From the NCBI GenBank assembly GCA_001931905.2, contig MSJI02000924.1, positions 1-64,000 on the forward strand: a stretch of 64,000 nt of DNA. Reading direction: 5' to 3'. The notes under the pieces were generated by a model. The model did no database searches. It was given only the letters and a program-made list of their open reading frames with translations, and was not told the origin of the DNA. Numbering within the stretch: the stretch's first letter is position 1; every line of letters starts with the position of its first letter. The DNA is from Cladosporium sp. IMV 00045. Taxonomy: Eukaryota > Ascomycota > Dothideomycetes > Cladosporiales > Cladosporiaceae. A program made the position numbers and the translations under genes. Shown one piece after another: positions 34,359-45,292 of the stretch.

Positions 34359-35429
34359 ATGGGAACACCCAGGATCACTCGGAGAGCGAAGTCATTCAAT
34401 TGGAGTTCATTTGTCAAATGGTTATCTTGCTGGCCTAGGGAGCCCTTCGAGGGCGATCATACGGGCATTGAAATCGTCGCATGGTATCAGCAACTGTTCC
34501 AAAACGCAACGACGTTCGCAAGTATCCTGGCTTCAGTAATGTTCTCGGCCATGGTCTTGGACCTGAAGGGCGACAGCGCACCTCCGCACGGCAGCACCAG
34601 CCAAGTGCGCACCTGGAGCGCGATTGGGGCTATTCTTTTCGTTCTACTGGTCCTGTTATGCCAGGGCTTCAGTTTGCTTCTGTCGTTCCACGGGTCTGGT
34701 TTTGAAAGACTCTACAACAACAAGCATTTCGGAGTCCGCTTACTGCTGGCCGTGGTGTCCCTATTATTCCAGCTACTTCTTCTTACGGGGACACTATTTT
34801 TCAGCTTGGTAGTAAAGGCATACGTTCCCGGAGCTGGATGGACTGCTTTCGGCATTACATTGGCGTGCTTGGTAGTGAGCTTGCTCTTCTGGGCACAGCG
34901 AATGGCTTGGGAATGTTTGTCGCAGATTCGAGAAACATTGGAGACTAAGCTCGAGAGAGCTGAAAGTCAATTAAAGAGGGCTCGCGGTGAGGATGATGGA
35001 AACGACGCTAAAGGACGCGCGGTCAAAGACGCTGAGGCGACATTGCAAAAAACAAAGTCCAAATTGGCTCGGGTCAGATCAGCACGGGGTGAGCCAGACA
35101 AGACCAAAGGAGAGTCCGGTGTTATGAAGGAAAGGAGCAGTCAGTTGGCAGACAGTTCTGCGGAAGACGGCCTCAGGAGAAGTCATAAGGGATTGTGTGG
35201 CCAGCAGACAGAGAACCAACCAGGTGCGGCAGGTGTTGCAGCAAAGCCAGGAGAAGGGCATCAAAGACCTACCTTGCCTCAGAGCAGCACTTCAGCGAGT
35301 CAGACATGGGTTTCGGCGCGGAGCGAACAGGGAGAAGATCCTGGTCAGAGCATCCCGGCCACGCAAATACAGTCGCCTGCAAGCCCTCGCGGAGAGAAGA
35401 ATGCCATCAGTGAAGGGGACATAGTTTAG
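34359..35429 (+). CDS. Four-helix membrane protein with cytosolic coiled-coil tail
   Basis: One exon encodes 356 residues. Four membrane helices are visible at about 50-69 (FASILASVMFSAMVLDL), 86-110 (AIGAILFVLLVLLCQGFSLL), 125-152 (LLLAVVSLLFQLLLLTGTLF) and 160-182 (AFGITLACLVVSLLFWAQ). A charged coiled coil follows at about 188-250 (RETLETKLERAESQLKRARG). The last 100 residues are disordered and Ser/Gln/Pro-rich. I recognise no family. The 4-TM plus coiled-coil form is seen in fungal integral membrane proteins of unknown role. There is no signal peptide, so the N-terminus is probably cytosolic. It follows the DUF3176 locus on the same strand, 1.2 kb away. Confidence 0.7.
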   Translation: MGTPRITRRAKSFNWSSFVKWLSCWPREPFEGDHTGIEIVAWYQQLFQNATTFASILASVMFSAMVLDLKGDSAPPHGSTSQVRTWSAIGAILFVLLVLLCQGFSLLLSFHGSGFERLYNNKHFGVRLLLAVVSLLFQLLLLTGTLFFSLVVKAYVPGAGWTAFGITLACLVVSLLFWAQRMAWECLSQIRETLETKLERAESQLKRARGEDDGNDAKGRAVKDAEATLQKTKSKLARVRSARGEPDKTKGESGVMKERSSQLADSSAEDGLRRSHKGLCGQQTENQPGAAGVAAKPGEGHQRPTLPQSSTSASQTWVSARSEQGEDPGQSIPATQIQSPASPRGEKNAISEGDIV

Positions 35430-35742
35430 CTCCTAAATCGCGTTGTGAAAGACGGATCGGAAAATTGGCGACACGATTTGATGAAGCATCATAACGCTGT
35501 CAGTGTGTCCTTATTGTTCGGCTAGCGATGGCAACGTTTGCGAGGTATTTTGTCTATTGATAATTAGCTGCATGGGTAGTGATCGCGTTAGCTTTGATTT
35601 ATATGTATCATTCTGCGTTGCTGAAGAGCTCGCTTTTCCTTCCCCTCCTGATACATTGAAGAAAGCGAGGGTAAGTCATTAGCAATACAATGAAGGTATG
35701 AAAAGAGCAGAGGAATAAATGAATGACATACAGACCGTTTCC
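35430..35742. other. Convergent 3' flanks
   Basis: This is 313 nt of AT-rich sequence between two convergent genes. Nothing else is seen. Confidence 0.5.
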
Positions 35743-37521
35743 TTATGTTACACCCCGACCCCTACCCCTACCCCTTTCTTCATCTGAAATTTGGTGTTCT
35801 GCTGCGCCACCCTCATCCCCTTGATGATATCTCCCATCCGCCCGCCTTAACCCCATGTCATGCTCGTCATATCCATAGCCTCCACTCACGCCCTCCTCCC
35901 GCCGTCTTTCATCCCCACTTTCGATCTGCAAACCCGCTCCCCGTACCGCTCCTCCAGGTTGTAGCGCAGCTGGATGCGCCTGGTGATACATCGCCTCATC
36001 AGCCTGCCAGCTTGGCATAGTCTCTTCTGGGCCGTGACCCAGGCCTCCGTCGACTTGTGGCGCTGGAGGGAAGTAATGGCTGTCCTGGCCATTGTAAGAG
36101 ATGGGACTTAGAGGGCTTGGAGGTGGAGGGGAGTGAGATCTGCCAGGTTGTGCGGAGTTGCTTAGGAGGCCTGCTGTGTCGTCTTCGGCTTGGAGGGTCG
36201 TTTTTATTGGAGGCGGGGCGTGGAAGGGTTGGTCGCCTGCTGTGGTGATGGTGGTGGTAGTTCCAAAATTCGCAGTCGACGATGCGGGATGTGAGAGCTC
36301 CGTACCCCCACCCGCAACACCAGGAGAAGCATTCCCATCCTCCTTCCCCGCCGAACCCAATCTATGCGCAGGCTCATACGACGGATCGGCATGGCGGACC
36401 TTGTACCTAACGAACATCCACCTCAAACCCCTAGCAGACGCCTTGACGATATCCCACGGATTGAAAGAATCGTACATGGCGTACCAGAACCCCCTATACC
36501 TCCTAGCGGACAGGGGCAGAGTTGTCGGCGCGCCGTTCTCGACGCTGTGGCCGCTGCGCGTGTACGCGGCCGCGCCGTGCTTGAGGGAGTAGGGTTTCCA
36601 ATGGAAAGCGAAAATGTGCAGGATGGCGAAGAAGGCCATTTCCACGACGAGGAGCACGGAGGGGATGCCGATGTAGATATCGGGGTAGCTGAGTTTGTCG
36701 TTGGGTTGCAGGGGTCCGTGGGAGGAAGCCGCGAAGGAGATCACCATGGTCTGCCAGAAGGAGAAGAAGATGACGAGCTTGATGCAGATGATTTTGAGCG
36801 CGGGCTTGTAGGCGCTCAGGTGCTGTTTGAGCTGGATGTAGAATTGCACGAGGCAGAACATGGCGACGGTGACGCTGGCGCCTTCGAAGCACACGACCCA
36901 GATGTGCGCGAAGGCCGGGCTGAGGGAGTGTTCGCAGTAGCGGTCGAAGGCCTGGGAGATTACGGAGACGACGGTGAAGAGCACGCGCACCAGGCAGTAC
37001 TGGAAGACGCCGGCCCAGATGACGTTGAACCAGGTGAGGCCGGAGCGCGGTTTGCGGAAGGGACCACGGTGTTCGCCGCCGGTGCATTTCTGCAGGAAGA
37101 AGACGCCCCAGAACCAGTTGACGGGGGTGAGGGTGCGGAAGAACTTCTTCTGCTCGTGCAAACCTGGCGCCACGTACTCGCACATGAGGGTGAAGAAGCT
37201 GGAGATGGCGAAGGCTTCGTAGCAGTCTCGCGCGACTTGGAAGTAAATTGCATGCTGGTAGTAGAGGTAGCTCAGAAATGACACCGCCGAGTATACCGGG
37301 ATCATAAGCAGGATGCGGATGATGTGTTTCTGTTGGCTGGGGACGAGGTAGTGGGTTGCATGCTGGAAGATGAGGTAGAAGGCTATGAGTACCGAGATCA
37401 GGCCAAACAGACTGCTAAGTCCAAGACCGAATTCATGGAATGTTATAGGGCTCCATTCTGGCCAGAGAGGTTCTTCTGCTACGGTCAGATGGTCGAGGGT
37501 GGCATTGCATTTGACGACCAT
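35743..37521 (-). CDS. TMEM184 / OSTalpha-like (DUF300) seven-helix membrane protein
   Basis: One exon encodes 592 residues. The first 330 residues hold about seven membrane helices (GLGLSSLFGLISVLIAFYLI, then RILLMIPVYSAVSFLSYLYY). Motifs typical of the organic-solute-transporter-alpha/TMEM184 family are present: HIIRILLMIPVYS, YEAFAISSFFTLMCEYVAPG, and FCLVQFYIQLK with LKIICIKLVIFFSFWQ. The tail from about 335 on is Pro/Gly/His-rich and acidic, likely cytosolic, and ends in RGRGRGVT. Relatives include plant LAZ1 and human TMEM184, membrane proteins of vacuolar or endosomal membranes whose transport role is debated. The start MVVKCNATLDHLTV is the usual short lumenal lead before helix 1, so the gene appears complete without introns. 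The upstream region is 1.1 kb long. Confidence 0.88.
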   Translation of the reverse strand: MVVKCNATLDHLTVAEEPLWPEWSPITFHEFGLGLSSLFGLISVLIAFYLIFQHATHYLVPSQQKHIIRILLMIPVYSAVSFLSYLYYQHAIYFQVARDCYEAFAISSFFTLMCEYVAPGLHEQKKFFRTLTPVNWFWGVFFLQKCTGGEHRGPFRKPRSGLTWFNVIWAGVFQYCLVRVLFTVVSVISQAFDRYCEHSLSPAFAHIWVVCFEGASVTVAMFCLVQFYIQLKQHLSAYKPALKIICIKLVIFFSFWQTMVISFAASSHGPLQPNDKLSYPDIYIGIPSVLLVVEMAFFAILHIFAFHWKPYSLKHGAAAYTRSGHSVENGAPTTLPLSARRYRGFWYAMYDSFNPWDIVKASARGLRWMFVRYKVRHADPSYEPAHRLGSAGKEDGNASPGVAGGGTELSHPASSTANFGTTTTITTAGDQPFHAPPPIKTTLQAEDDTAGLLSNSAQPGRSHSPPPPSPLSPISYNGQDSHYFPPAPQVDGGLGHGPEETMPSWQADEAMYHQAHPAALQPGGAVRGAGLQIESGDERRREEGVSGGYGYDEHDMGLRRADGRYHQGDEGGAAEHQISDEERGRGRGRGVT

Positions 37522-38607
37522 GGTCGTGTTGTGGTCGTAGCAAAGGGGCGGCGACGTTGTGTTGGGGATGCTTCCCTCTCAAGTTGGAAACGTCGCCAGT
37601 CGAATGAATATGCTGTGATGGCCCATAGGATGTCCCATGTGACGAAAATGCTCGAATGTCCTTGGTGGATGAATGCGATGTCTTTAGGTTTCAATGTCGC
37701 GCGATAAGCTCATGAAGGCGAGTCTCGGCGATGCTTGTCTGCGAAGTATCCAGGAAACCCTATTCCAAGTCGTGAAGGTATGCTTTGGTGGAGAACTGCG
37801 CCGTGCAATAATAATTTCACACCGACAAAGGCGTCTCCAGCAAGCAGTCAAAGACACGGAAAGTCCAGAAAGAATCTCCCAGCACTCGGGACAATATTTC
37901 AGAAAGGCAGTCCAGCAACTCCGCCACGCACGCGCTGCGAAACACGAAACATGCCCAAGGCTTCACGAAAGCCCAAGCCCCAAGCAGCGAAAGGAAGCAC
38001 AGGGCAATTCTTCACCCTTCAACTTTCCTGTAGGGCAAAGCGAGGAAAGAAAGCGCTTAGGAGAGATGTTCCTTCTCATCACTCCGCCCCGTTTTCGGCT
38101 GGAGCTTAATTTAAATCTCGCCTTACCGCCCGGGCGCTTCACGGTGCGAAGATCAGCGCCGCCCTATGCCTTCTGGGCTAATACCTAATTTAGCAGCCTT
38201 GGAAGGCTCTAGGGATTGGGATGAGGATTCGGAAACACGCGTTTCAACCTGTGTTCCACGGGTGATAAACTGATTTGGCCTCAAGGGACGAGTATAAAAC
38301 GTGCAAGGAGAGCCAGTATGGAAAAGTAATTCTGGAGGACACTTCTTTTTTCTTTTTTTTTTTCTTTTTTTTTTTTATAAACAACCAAGCAAACGCCTGT
38401 TGAGTTGGACTTTGGCGAGACTCAAGTAAGAACATCTTGATGCAATTCCTCAGAGAAAGGGGGTGTGAAAGATACTCCGAAATTCATATGATCATATCGC
38501 ATTTCACTCTTCTTCTTTTTCTCTCTCTCGAGACAACATATCAGCTCATCTCCAGCACCTCCACGAAACCTCACACTCACCACAAAACGAACCCTCCCAA
38601 AGACACC
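37522..38607. other. Intergenic, 1.1 kb, with poly-T tract
   Basis: It holds the upstream region of the TMEM184 gene and the 3' flank of the next leftward gene. A 164-codon frame at 37694-38188 reads like shadow sequence and is rejected. A T-rich tract (38345-38376, T runs broken by C) is a simple repeat. Confidence 0.45.
38345..38376. repeat. Poly-T simple repeat
   Basis: A run of T with isolated C, about 32 nt, in non-coding sequence. Confidence 0.85.
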
Positions 38608-40239
38608 TCACCCCACACTACCCCCCACCTTCCCCAACGCCTCCGCCTCCGCCTTCTCCCTCTTAACCTTTTCCTTCTCCCGCGCACTCTTCTTGACATC
38701 CTCCCACTTACTATGATACATCCTAATCTTCCTCTCCTGCTTCTGCGCCAGCGCCTCCAATTTCTCATGCTGCTCCGCCTGGCTCGTGAGCTCCGCTTCT
38801 AGAGCGCGCACACGACCAAGGGCGTCTTGCAGGGAGTGCGCTGAGTCTCCTGCTGCCGTTGTGGGTGCTGTGGTCGTTGCTGCAGCAGGGCTGGATTTGC
38901 CCGGTGGCAGCGCGTGCGGGGAGTTGTGCAGACTCGCCATGGACTGCGCTATGGCGGCCATGGAGGCGTCTTGCGCGTGGACTTCGAAGTTGGAGAGGCG
39001 CGAGGCGAGCTGTTCGAGCGTGGTTTTCAGCGTCGTGTTTTCCAATTCTAGCTCTTCTGCTGTGCGCGATTTGCCGAACGCTGCGCGGCTGTGCCGGGGT
39101 GAAGACATGCCGCCGCCGCCGCCACTGCTTCCGGGACTGACTACTTCCTGTGCGTCGACGAAGGGTTCTTCGTCTTCGCCTCTGGCGGCAGCGGCGTTGT
39201 GTAATTGCTGGTTGCGCGCGATGTCGGCGTAGGAATAGGTTCCGCCGCCTTTTTGGACGACGTAGAAGCTTTCTGCCGGGCCAAAGACTTGACCGTGTGA
39301 GCCGCGTTGGCGATGGTCGTCTTCGATGGCTGAGAGGGCGGCTTTGGAGATGTACTTCTTGACGTCGGGCTCGGTGGTGGCGTTGACTGTGCGACTGCTG
39401 CTGCTGCGGCGGTCTTTTCGCGATTTCTCTGCGCCTGTTTGGGAGGTCTGAGACGCTTCACTACGCGCCTGTGGTTCCTCGGCTGTGAGGGGTAGGCCTG
39501 CGTAGGCGAGGACGGAGGAGAGTTTGGACATCGTGCCGGTGGTGAGGCTGTTGTAGAAAGTGGCAAAACCCTCATCGTCGGCCTTGGAGTGAGGTTTCTT
39601 CGCCGGTAGCGTGGCTGAGCTGTCCATGATGGAAGGCGGAATGCGTGGTGCTACTGCGTTCTTCCTGCGTTGCGATTCGGGCGATAATTGTCGGGATCTC
39701 GTGGGTGCGGCCTGAGAGGACGCATTTCCTTGAGGTCGGATGCCTCTTCGCGAAGCTATATCCCGAGCGAGAGAGGGTGATGATTCTCGTGCACGGGCGT
39801 TGAGTCTTGCTGCGGCGATGGCTGAGGTAGTAGATGTCTTCTTTGGCGCGGCTGTCTCGCCGGTGGCGGTGGAGGTTGTTGCTGAGGCTTCAGCATCTTC
39901 TTTGGCTCCCTTGATGTCGGAAGTTGTGGTAGTCTCCGCGATGGCCTCGTTCAGTTGGGCGGTGTTGTGCGATTTGATGATACGAGCGATTTTCTCGTGC
40001 TGAGCTTCAAGTAGGCGGAGCACTCGAAGGGCCTCGCCATCGCTAGCGGTTTTGGCAGCGCGCGAGAAATCAGCGGCTGCGCTACGATGCTCCTCGGCAG
40101 CCTCGTCCCAGTGGACGTTTTCGGTTTCATGGGCAGCTTTTCGTGCGTGCGCGTGTGCCTGGTGAGAGTTAGTGAGTTGAAGTGATGGTGGCCATGCTCA
40201 TGGAGAGCCTACGCTATTCAGGGGAGCAACATCGGCCAT
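38608..40239 (-). CDS. MIT-like domain plus coiled-coil protein, possibly Atg38/NRBF2-like
   Basis: Exon 1 is only nine codons (40239-40213, MADVAPLNS). A 54-nt intron follows, then exon 2 (40158-38608), for 525 residues. Residues 10-75 read AHAHARKAAHETENVHWDEA, then EEHRSAAADFSRAAKT and ALRVLRLLEAQHEKIARII. This is a three-helix pattern like an MIT domain. The middle is disordered with Ser/Arg-rich runs and one conserved block (ADDEGFATFYNSLTTGTMSK, SSVLAYAGLPLTAEE). The last 150 residues form a coiled coil (EELELENTTLKTTLEQLASR, RALEAELTSQAEQHEKLEAL). An N-terminal MIT domain with C-terminal coiled coil is the layout of Atg38/NRBF2, which bridges the autophagy-specific PI3-kinase complex. 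That assignment is inference; other MIT proteins are possible. Confidence 0.72.
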
Positions 40240-40918
40240 GTTGGGCGTGAAAGAGAAGGTGAAGTCAGATGGATGAGGTGAGTGTCGTCGGTCTACAGCA
40301 TGACAGGTATTACAAAATAGTGGAAGTGTAGGGCGTGATCAGATTGTGTTATGTGGTCGTGTGACTGGATCTATATTGACTGTTACCCAAAGAGGGCCGA
40401 TGGAGCAATAAGGCCTGAGGCACGATCAGGTATATGAGACAAGATGTCGTAGAGAGAGGTGGGGGAGGCGAAAGTCACAATCAGCCAGAAAGAGAGAGAG
40501 ATAGAGACGACTCAGCTCTCCCCACGTTTTTGGTTGTGATTAGCTCGAAGTGAAATGGCAAAAGCAGCGACTCAAGCAAGGACTCCCTTACATGCCCTTC
40601 TAGACCAGCTCTGTCGCGTATAGATTACGGTTCATGTCACGTTTCTACTCTTTTCGTCTACAGTAGCATTCCAACACCATACACTGATAATACATATATT
40701 CATCCATATTCTTAAACGTCTCCGCTGCTTGCATCATCATCTTGTCTTCCCTGCCCCTGCTCCCAAACTCAGCCTTGCCAGGTCACGAGTCGCAGCAATA
40801 ATTGGCCGTCTTAGCGAACAGCTCTTTTCCCGCCCGTCAGGACTATCCAAGACGATTGATGGGTTGCGGATCTTCGGCTAGTCGTCCATCAGGTTCCTTG
40901 GAACCGCTAAACCGCTAA
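40240..40918. other. Divergent intergenic region
   Basis: This is the shared upstream region of the MIT-like gene (leftward) and the GRAM-VASt gene (rightward). It holds a GAGAGA run near 40490-40503. No gene is seen. Confidence 0.5.
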
Positions 40919-43900
40919 ATGCCTGCTACCGAACCGCTTGGCGCTACTGCCACTCCCTCCTCCCGAGGAGTGTCGCGACTGCGACGTAATGACCATGGCG
41001 GGTCCCAAACATCAATCGACAAGTCCGCCGACGACAAAAACAACAATCTCTCCTCCCTCTCCCTCCCCAGCGGCGCATCCTCCACCACCGGCGATGAGTC
41101 AGCAGGTCCCGCAGACATGAGGGCGCACATGGACAAAGTCAAGGAACGCACGCGAAGGTCGACCGACGAACGCCGAGGCAGCGAGGAGTCCGCTTCCAAC
41201 AGACGCCTGTCTGCGCTGATCGATCGCGGCAGTAGGAGGTTGAAGCGCAAAGAGAAGGACAATAATAACACCACCGCGAACAACAACACCCTCAGCGTAC
41301 ACTCGGGCGACTCTGCTGGCGATCTCGCCCTCTCCGACACCAACGGCTCTCTGCTGGACGAGGACGGCAACAGCAGCCTGTTGACTGACGATGGCTCCGA
41401 CATTGAAGGGTACGTACTGGAATGTCTCATGGCCTTGTGCCATCATTTTGCCCTCCCTTTGCACGACCTTCTTTTCTTATTACACAATGCATGCCATACC
41501 CCATTGTTTGGCAACATGTTCTTGAGAGAACGAACTCACGCCGCGCTCCGAGCCGAAAGCGAACTTTCTCTCAGCAGCCTCGCTCCCACCTCGCAATCCC
41601 CGGGCTCCTCGTCGTGTTTACGCTATGACACCTGCTGCTTGGTGTCGCTCCACCCTTGCCAATGCTCCTACCGGTCGTAAGCGGCACATCCAACCTGCCG
41701 CCTGGCCTGGCTGTCTAGACCACCGCCGCTGCAAAGGGGTTTGCACATGTCCTGTTGTTGTGTCCATGTCATTTTTATTTCCTCTCGTCTCATGCATGTG
41801 ATCCTCTCCGCCAATACATCTCGTTAACCCTTGACTTTGCGTGCAGAAAACCCGTCAGACCGACAATCTCACCTCATCAGTCCCACCGCGGCTACCTGAC
41901 CTTGTCTTCGCCTCAGCTTCAAGCTAAGCCTCACGCCGTATCAGATACGCCCGACGACTCTGCCGCGACAGTGCCTCCACTAAACGAATCATCCTCCTCG
42001 CTCCCTCAGATCATTGAACCAACCCGCGCATCCACTTCCCCTATACTCAACCCTACCGCCAAGCGCAATCGCAACGCAAGCTCGTCGCCTGCCGACAAGC
42101 TCAGGGCTGGCTTTGCGCGCAATCGCAGAAAGTCCAACGATTCAAGATTGGGAGGAGAAGCTGGCGGTCTTGGGGGAATAGGCGGCTTGTTCAAGCCAAG
42201 GAGTAGGAAGAACAGCCTTAGTTCACAAGAGCCGGCACAAGCAGAATCTCAAGAAACGACATCTGCCCAGACGGATCCTGGTCCAGACGAACTTGTTTCA
42301 CCTATACAACTTCCGCCGGCGGAGAACGTTGCAGCTCCTGAGACCCCGCCTCATCCAGCTCCTCCACCCGGCGTCAGTGAGAAGCAGACAGAATCGTCCA
42401 CACCAACGGCCACGCCGCTCAGGACAAGACTGAACACATCGTCATCACTCCCAGATACCCCGCCGATTCATTCACCGAGTCAGCCAGGTACCCCGACGAC
42501 TCTGGTAACGCCGCCGACTCCTACAGACCCCTCGAACGCGACCTTCCCTCCAAAGCCTGCGGCAAAACAGTCGCCGACAAAGCCCCTCTCTTCAGTGGAA
42601 AGCATCAGACACCGTCGTGCGCAATCGCAGAACCTTCCAAGTAAACTATCAAACTCGATCGCTGCTCCATTGACACCGACTATCGAGGAAACGAAAACAC
42701 CTGGCGGAACTCTTACACAGCCCACAACTGCAAGCGGTTTCTTTTCGTCTGTCTTTAACGTAGCGCAAAAGGCCGCCGATCAGTTGAGCACCAGCATAAA
42801 TACTGGCCAGAAGAACAAATCTACACCAGCGGCGGTAAAGACGCAAGAAGGTGTCAGTGAAGAGGTGATACCTGGTGTGGAGAGCAAAAGTGACGATCCA
42901 GACACGTCTACTCAAGCTGCAGTCGAGACACTCGGGAAAGGTGATCTCAGCTTGAGTCAGTTTGGAATAGAGGGGTCAATGGAGTCCACAAGTGACCTGC
43001 CGAGGCAGCATGATGAACTGAACGCGAGCCCTCAAGCAAACAAGGCGGAAGAAGATGCTGCCGCGAGAGCAGTGTCGGTAGCATATGAAAAGCCAGTGGC
43101 AACCGCAGTCAGCCAGGCAATGGGTGCGAGACCCAGATCTGTCGCCTCGCAAGACAGACTGACTCTCAACGGCGACCAGACTCCGCCGCGATTTGGTGTC
43201 GACGGCGAAGGCTTGAAACGTTCGGGTAGTGTTCGAAGCAAAGTCAGTGGACGCCGGAGGCGACATCGCGCTAGTTCCGCGACGACAAACACCAATGCCA
43301 ACAGCATTGCTGCGGCGCTGAAGGACAGCGCTGGTGGCTTCTCCACCTTGAATCCCAACCCAAGCGGCCCAGTACATCGTCAGACCGGGTTCGCGGTTGC
43401 GAGTAGTAAGAGGAACAAGGACTTCCACCAGCTGTTCCGTAGTGTTCCGGAAGATGATTATTTGATCGAAGACTACAGTGCGGCTTTGCAAAGAGACATC
43501 CTATTGCACGGTCGCCTGTACGTGTCTGAAGGCCACATTTGCTTTTCGAGCAACATCTTCGGCTGGGTGACGAATTTGGTCATCAGCTTCGACGAGGTTG
43601 TCTCTGTAGAGAAGAAGAACACGGCGGTCGTGTTCCCCAACGCGATTGTGATCCAGACATTACAAGCCCGCAACACATTCGCAAGTTTCGTGGCTCGCGA
43701 TTCGACATATGATCTACTGATAGGAATTTGGAAGATTAGCCATCCGAATCTGAAGAGCTCACTCAACGGCGTGGCTTTGGACAACACACAAGCGAGCGAT
43801 AAGACCGAGAAGGCGGACTCGATTTTGTCAGAGGACGTGTCTGACGATGCTTCCGAAGACGAAGTCTACGATGAGGACGATGACGATGACGATTTCGGCA

Positions 43901-45292
43901 GCTACACAGAGCCTGACGCTGGCCGAAGCATGGCGGGTAGCGACGTGGGAGAGGCTGTCCTGAGCCGCAAAACCTCTGCACAACCACTTGGAGGAGCGGC
44001 ATCGTCAAATGTCAACCTGTCAAGAACATTGGACCCTGCTGAGGCCGCAGCCGCTGGCACCCCAGCAGGTGGAGATTTCCCTGGCCCACCGACACATCCG
44101 CCTACGGAGTGTACCGATACTGCCGACCATTACGATCGACCTCTGACGGACACCACCATCCCAGCACCACTCGGCAAGGTATACTCCATGATGTTTGGTC
44201 CCGCCTCGGGGGCTTTCATGAAGAGATGGCTTGTCGATGATCAGAAATCGCGCGAATTGGATCTCACAGATGACAAGACTGGTCTTGACAACGACCACAA
44301 GTCTTTGACGTTTTCGTACATCAAACCACTTTCGGGGGCGGTCGGACCTAAGCAAACGAAGTGCATCACCACCAACACTCTGGAAGCGTTCGATTTGGAA
44401 AAGCACGTTACGGTGAACTGCAATACACAAACGCCTGACGTTCCGAGTGGTAGCGTCTTCACCACCAAGACCAAGTACTGTCTGATGTGGGGACCCAATA
44501 ACAGCACACGAATGATAGCCAATTGCACTATCGAATGGACGGGCAAGAGCTGGCTTCGAGGTATGACCATCTTCCAATCCATCAACAGCGCAAGATCAAC
44601 GAACTAACCCCCTCCCAGGCCCAATCGAAAGCGGCGCCCAAGCCGGTCAAGTCCAATACGTGAAAGACATCACCAGCGCCCTCACCGCAGCCGTGACGAC
44701 CAAACCCGCCGCAAAATCCAGCGGCGCCCCCGGCGCCCGCAAAGGCAAACGCAAAGGCAAGAAAGAAACCCTCGACTCCCTGGGCGCCACGGACCAACGC
44801 CGACAAAGCACCATCGCAACCGACAAGCCGCCCAACTGGGGCGTGTTCGAGCCCCTCCGCGGACCTCTCGAACCCATCACTTCCATTCTCAGCCCCTTCT
44901 TCACGTCCCAAGTCATCATCGCCGTCCTCGCCACCCTGCTGCTGTACACCTGGCTCTCCGGCCCCAGCCGCTCTGCCCACACGCCTAACAGCGTAGGCTT
45001 CTCCGGCTCAGCAGCCCGCACAGCCGCGTACGAAGAGCTCTGGCGCAGGGAAGAGAGCGAGCTGTGGGACTGGCTGGAGGATCGCGTCGGCATGGCAAGT
45101 GGAGCAGGCGTTTACGCGCCAGAGGTAAAGGAGAGGCAGAAAATTCTGAGCGCGAGGGAGATGGGACGCAGATTGCAGGATGAGGGCATGAGGGGGAGAG
45201 AGGTTGATGATGCTATTAGGGTGACGGAGGAGAGGTTGAGGGCGCTGAAGGGGGCGGTGGAGAGGGGGAGGGGTGGTGGGGAGGAGTCGTGA
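40919..45292 (+). CDS. GRAM-VASt (StART-like) sterol transfer protein, Lam/Ltc type
   Basis: Exons 40919-41409, 41847-44560 and 44619-45292 (introns 437 and 58 nt) encode 1292 residues. A long disordered N-terminus (to about 680) precedes a GRAM domain at about 685-800 (FHQLFRSVPEDDYLIEDYSA, ILLHGRLYVSEGHICFSSNI). An acidic linker and one VASt domain follow at about 915-1095 (FGPASGAFMKRWLVDDQKSR, LTFSYIKPLSGAVGPKQTKC). A membrane anchor lies near 1162-1183 (SQVIIAVLATLLLYTWLSG), with a charged C-terminal tail. This is the LAM/Ltc/GRAMD1 family: ER-anchored proteins at contact sites that move sterol between plasma membrane and ER. With a single VASt it is closer in layout to yeast Lam5/Lam6 (Ltc1) than to Ysp2, though longer. 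The second splice joins inside the VASt domain and reads SWLRGPIESGAQAG, which supports it. Intron 1 is unusually long. Confidence 0.9.

Noticed and set aside
18790..35429. Secondary-metabolite cluster around the laccase
   Set aside because: No polyketide synthase, NRPS, terpene synthase, transporter or pathway regulator is present; the CoA ligase is 17 kb away with Pik1 and others between.
37694..38188. 164-codon frame upstream of the TMEM184 gene
   Set aside because: It lies in the promoter of that gene and its translation has no protein-like pattern.
41755..41846. Reading through the 437-nt intron as coding sequence
   Set aside because: GTACGT and GTGCAG splice sites keep phase, and the intervening translation is unlike the flanking protein.
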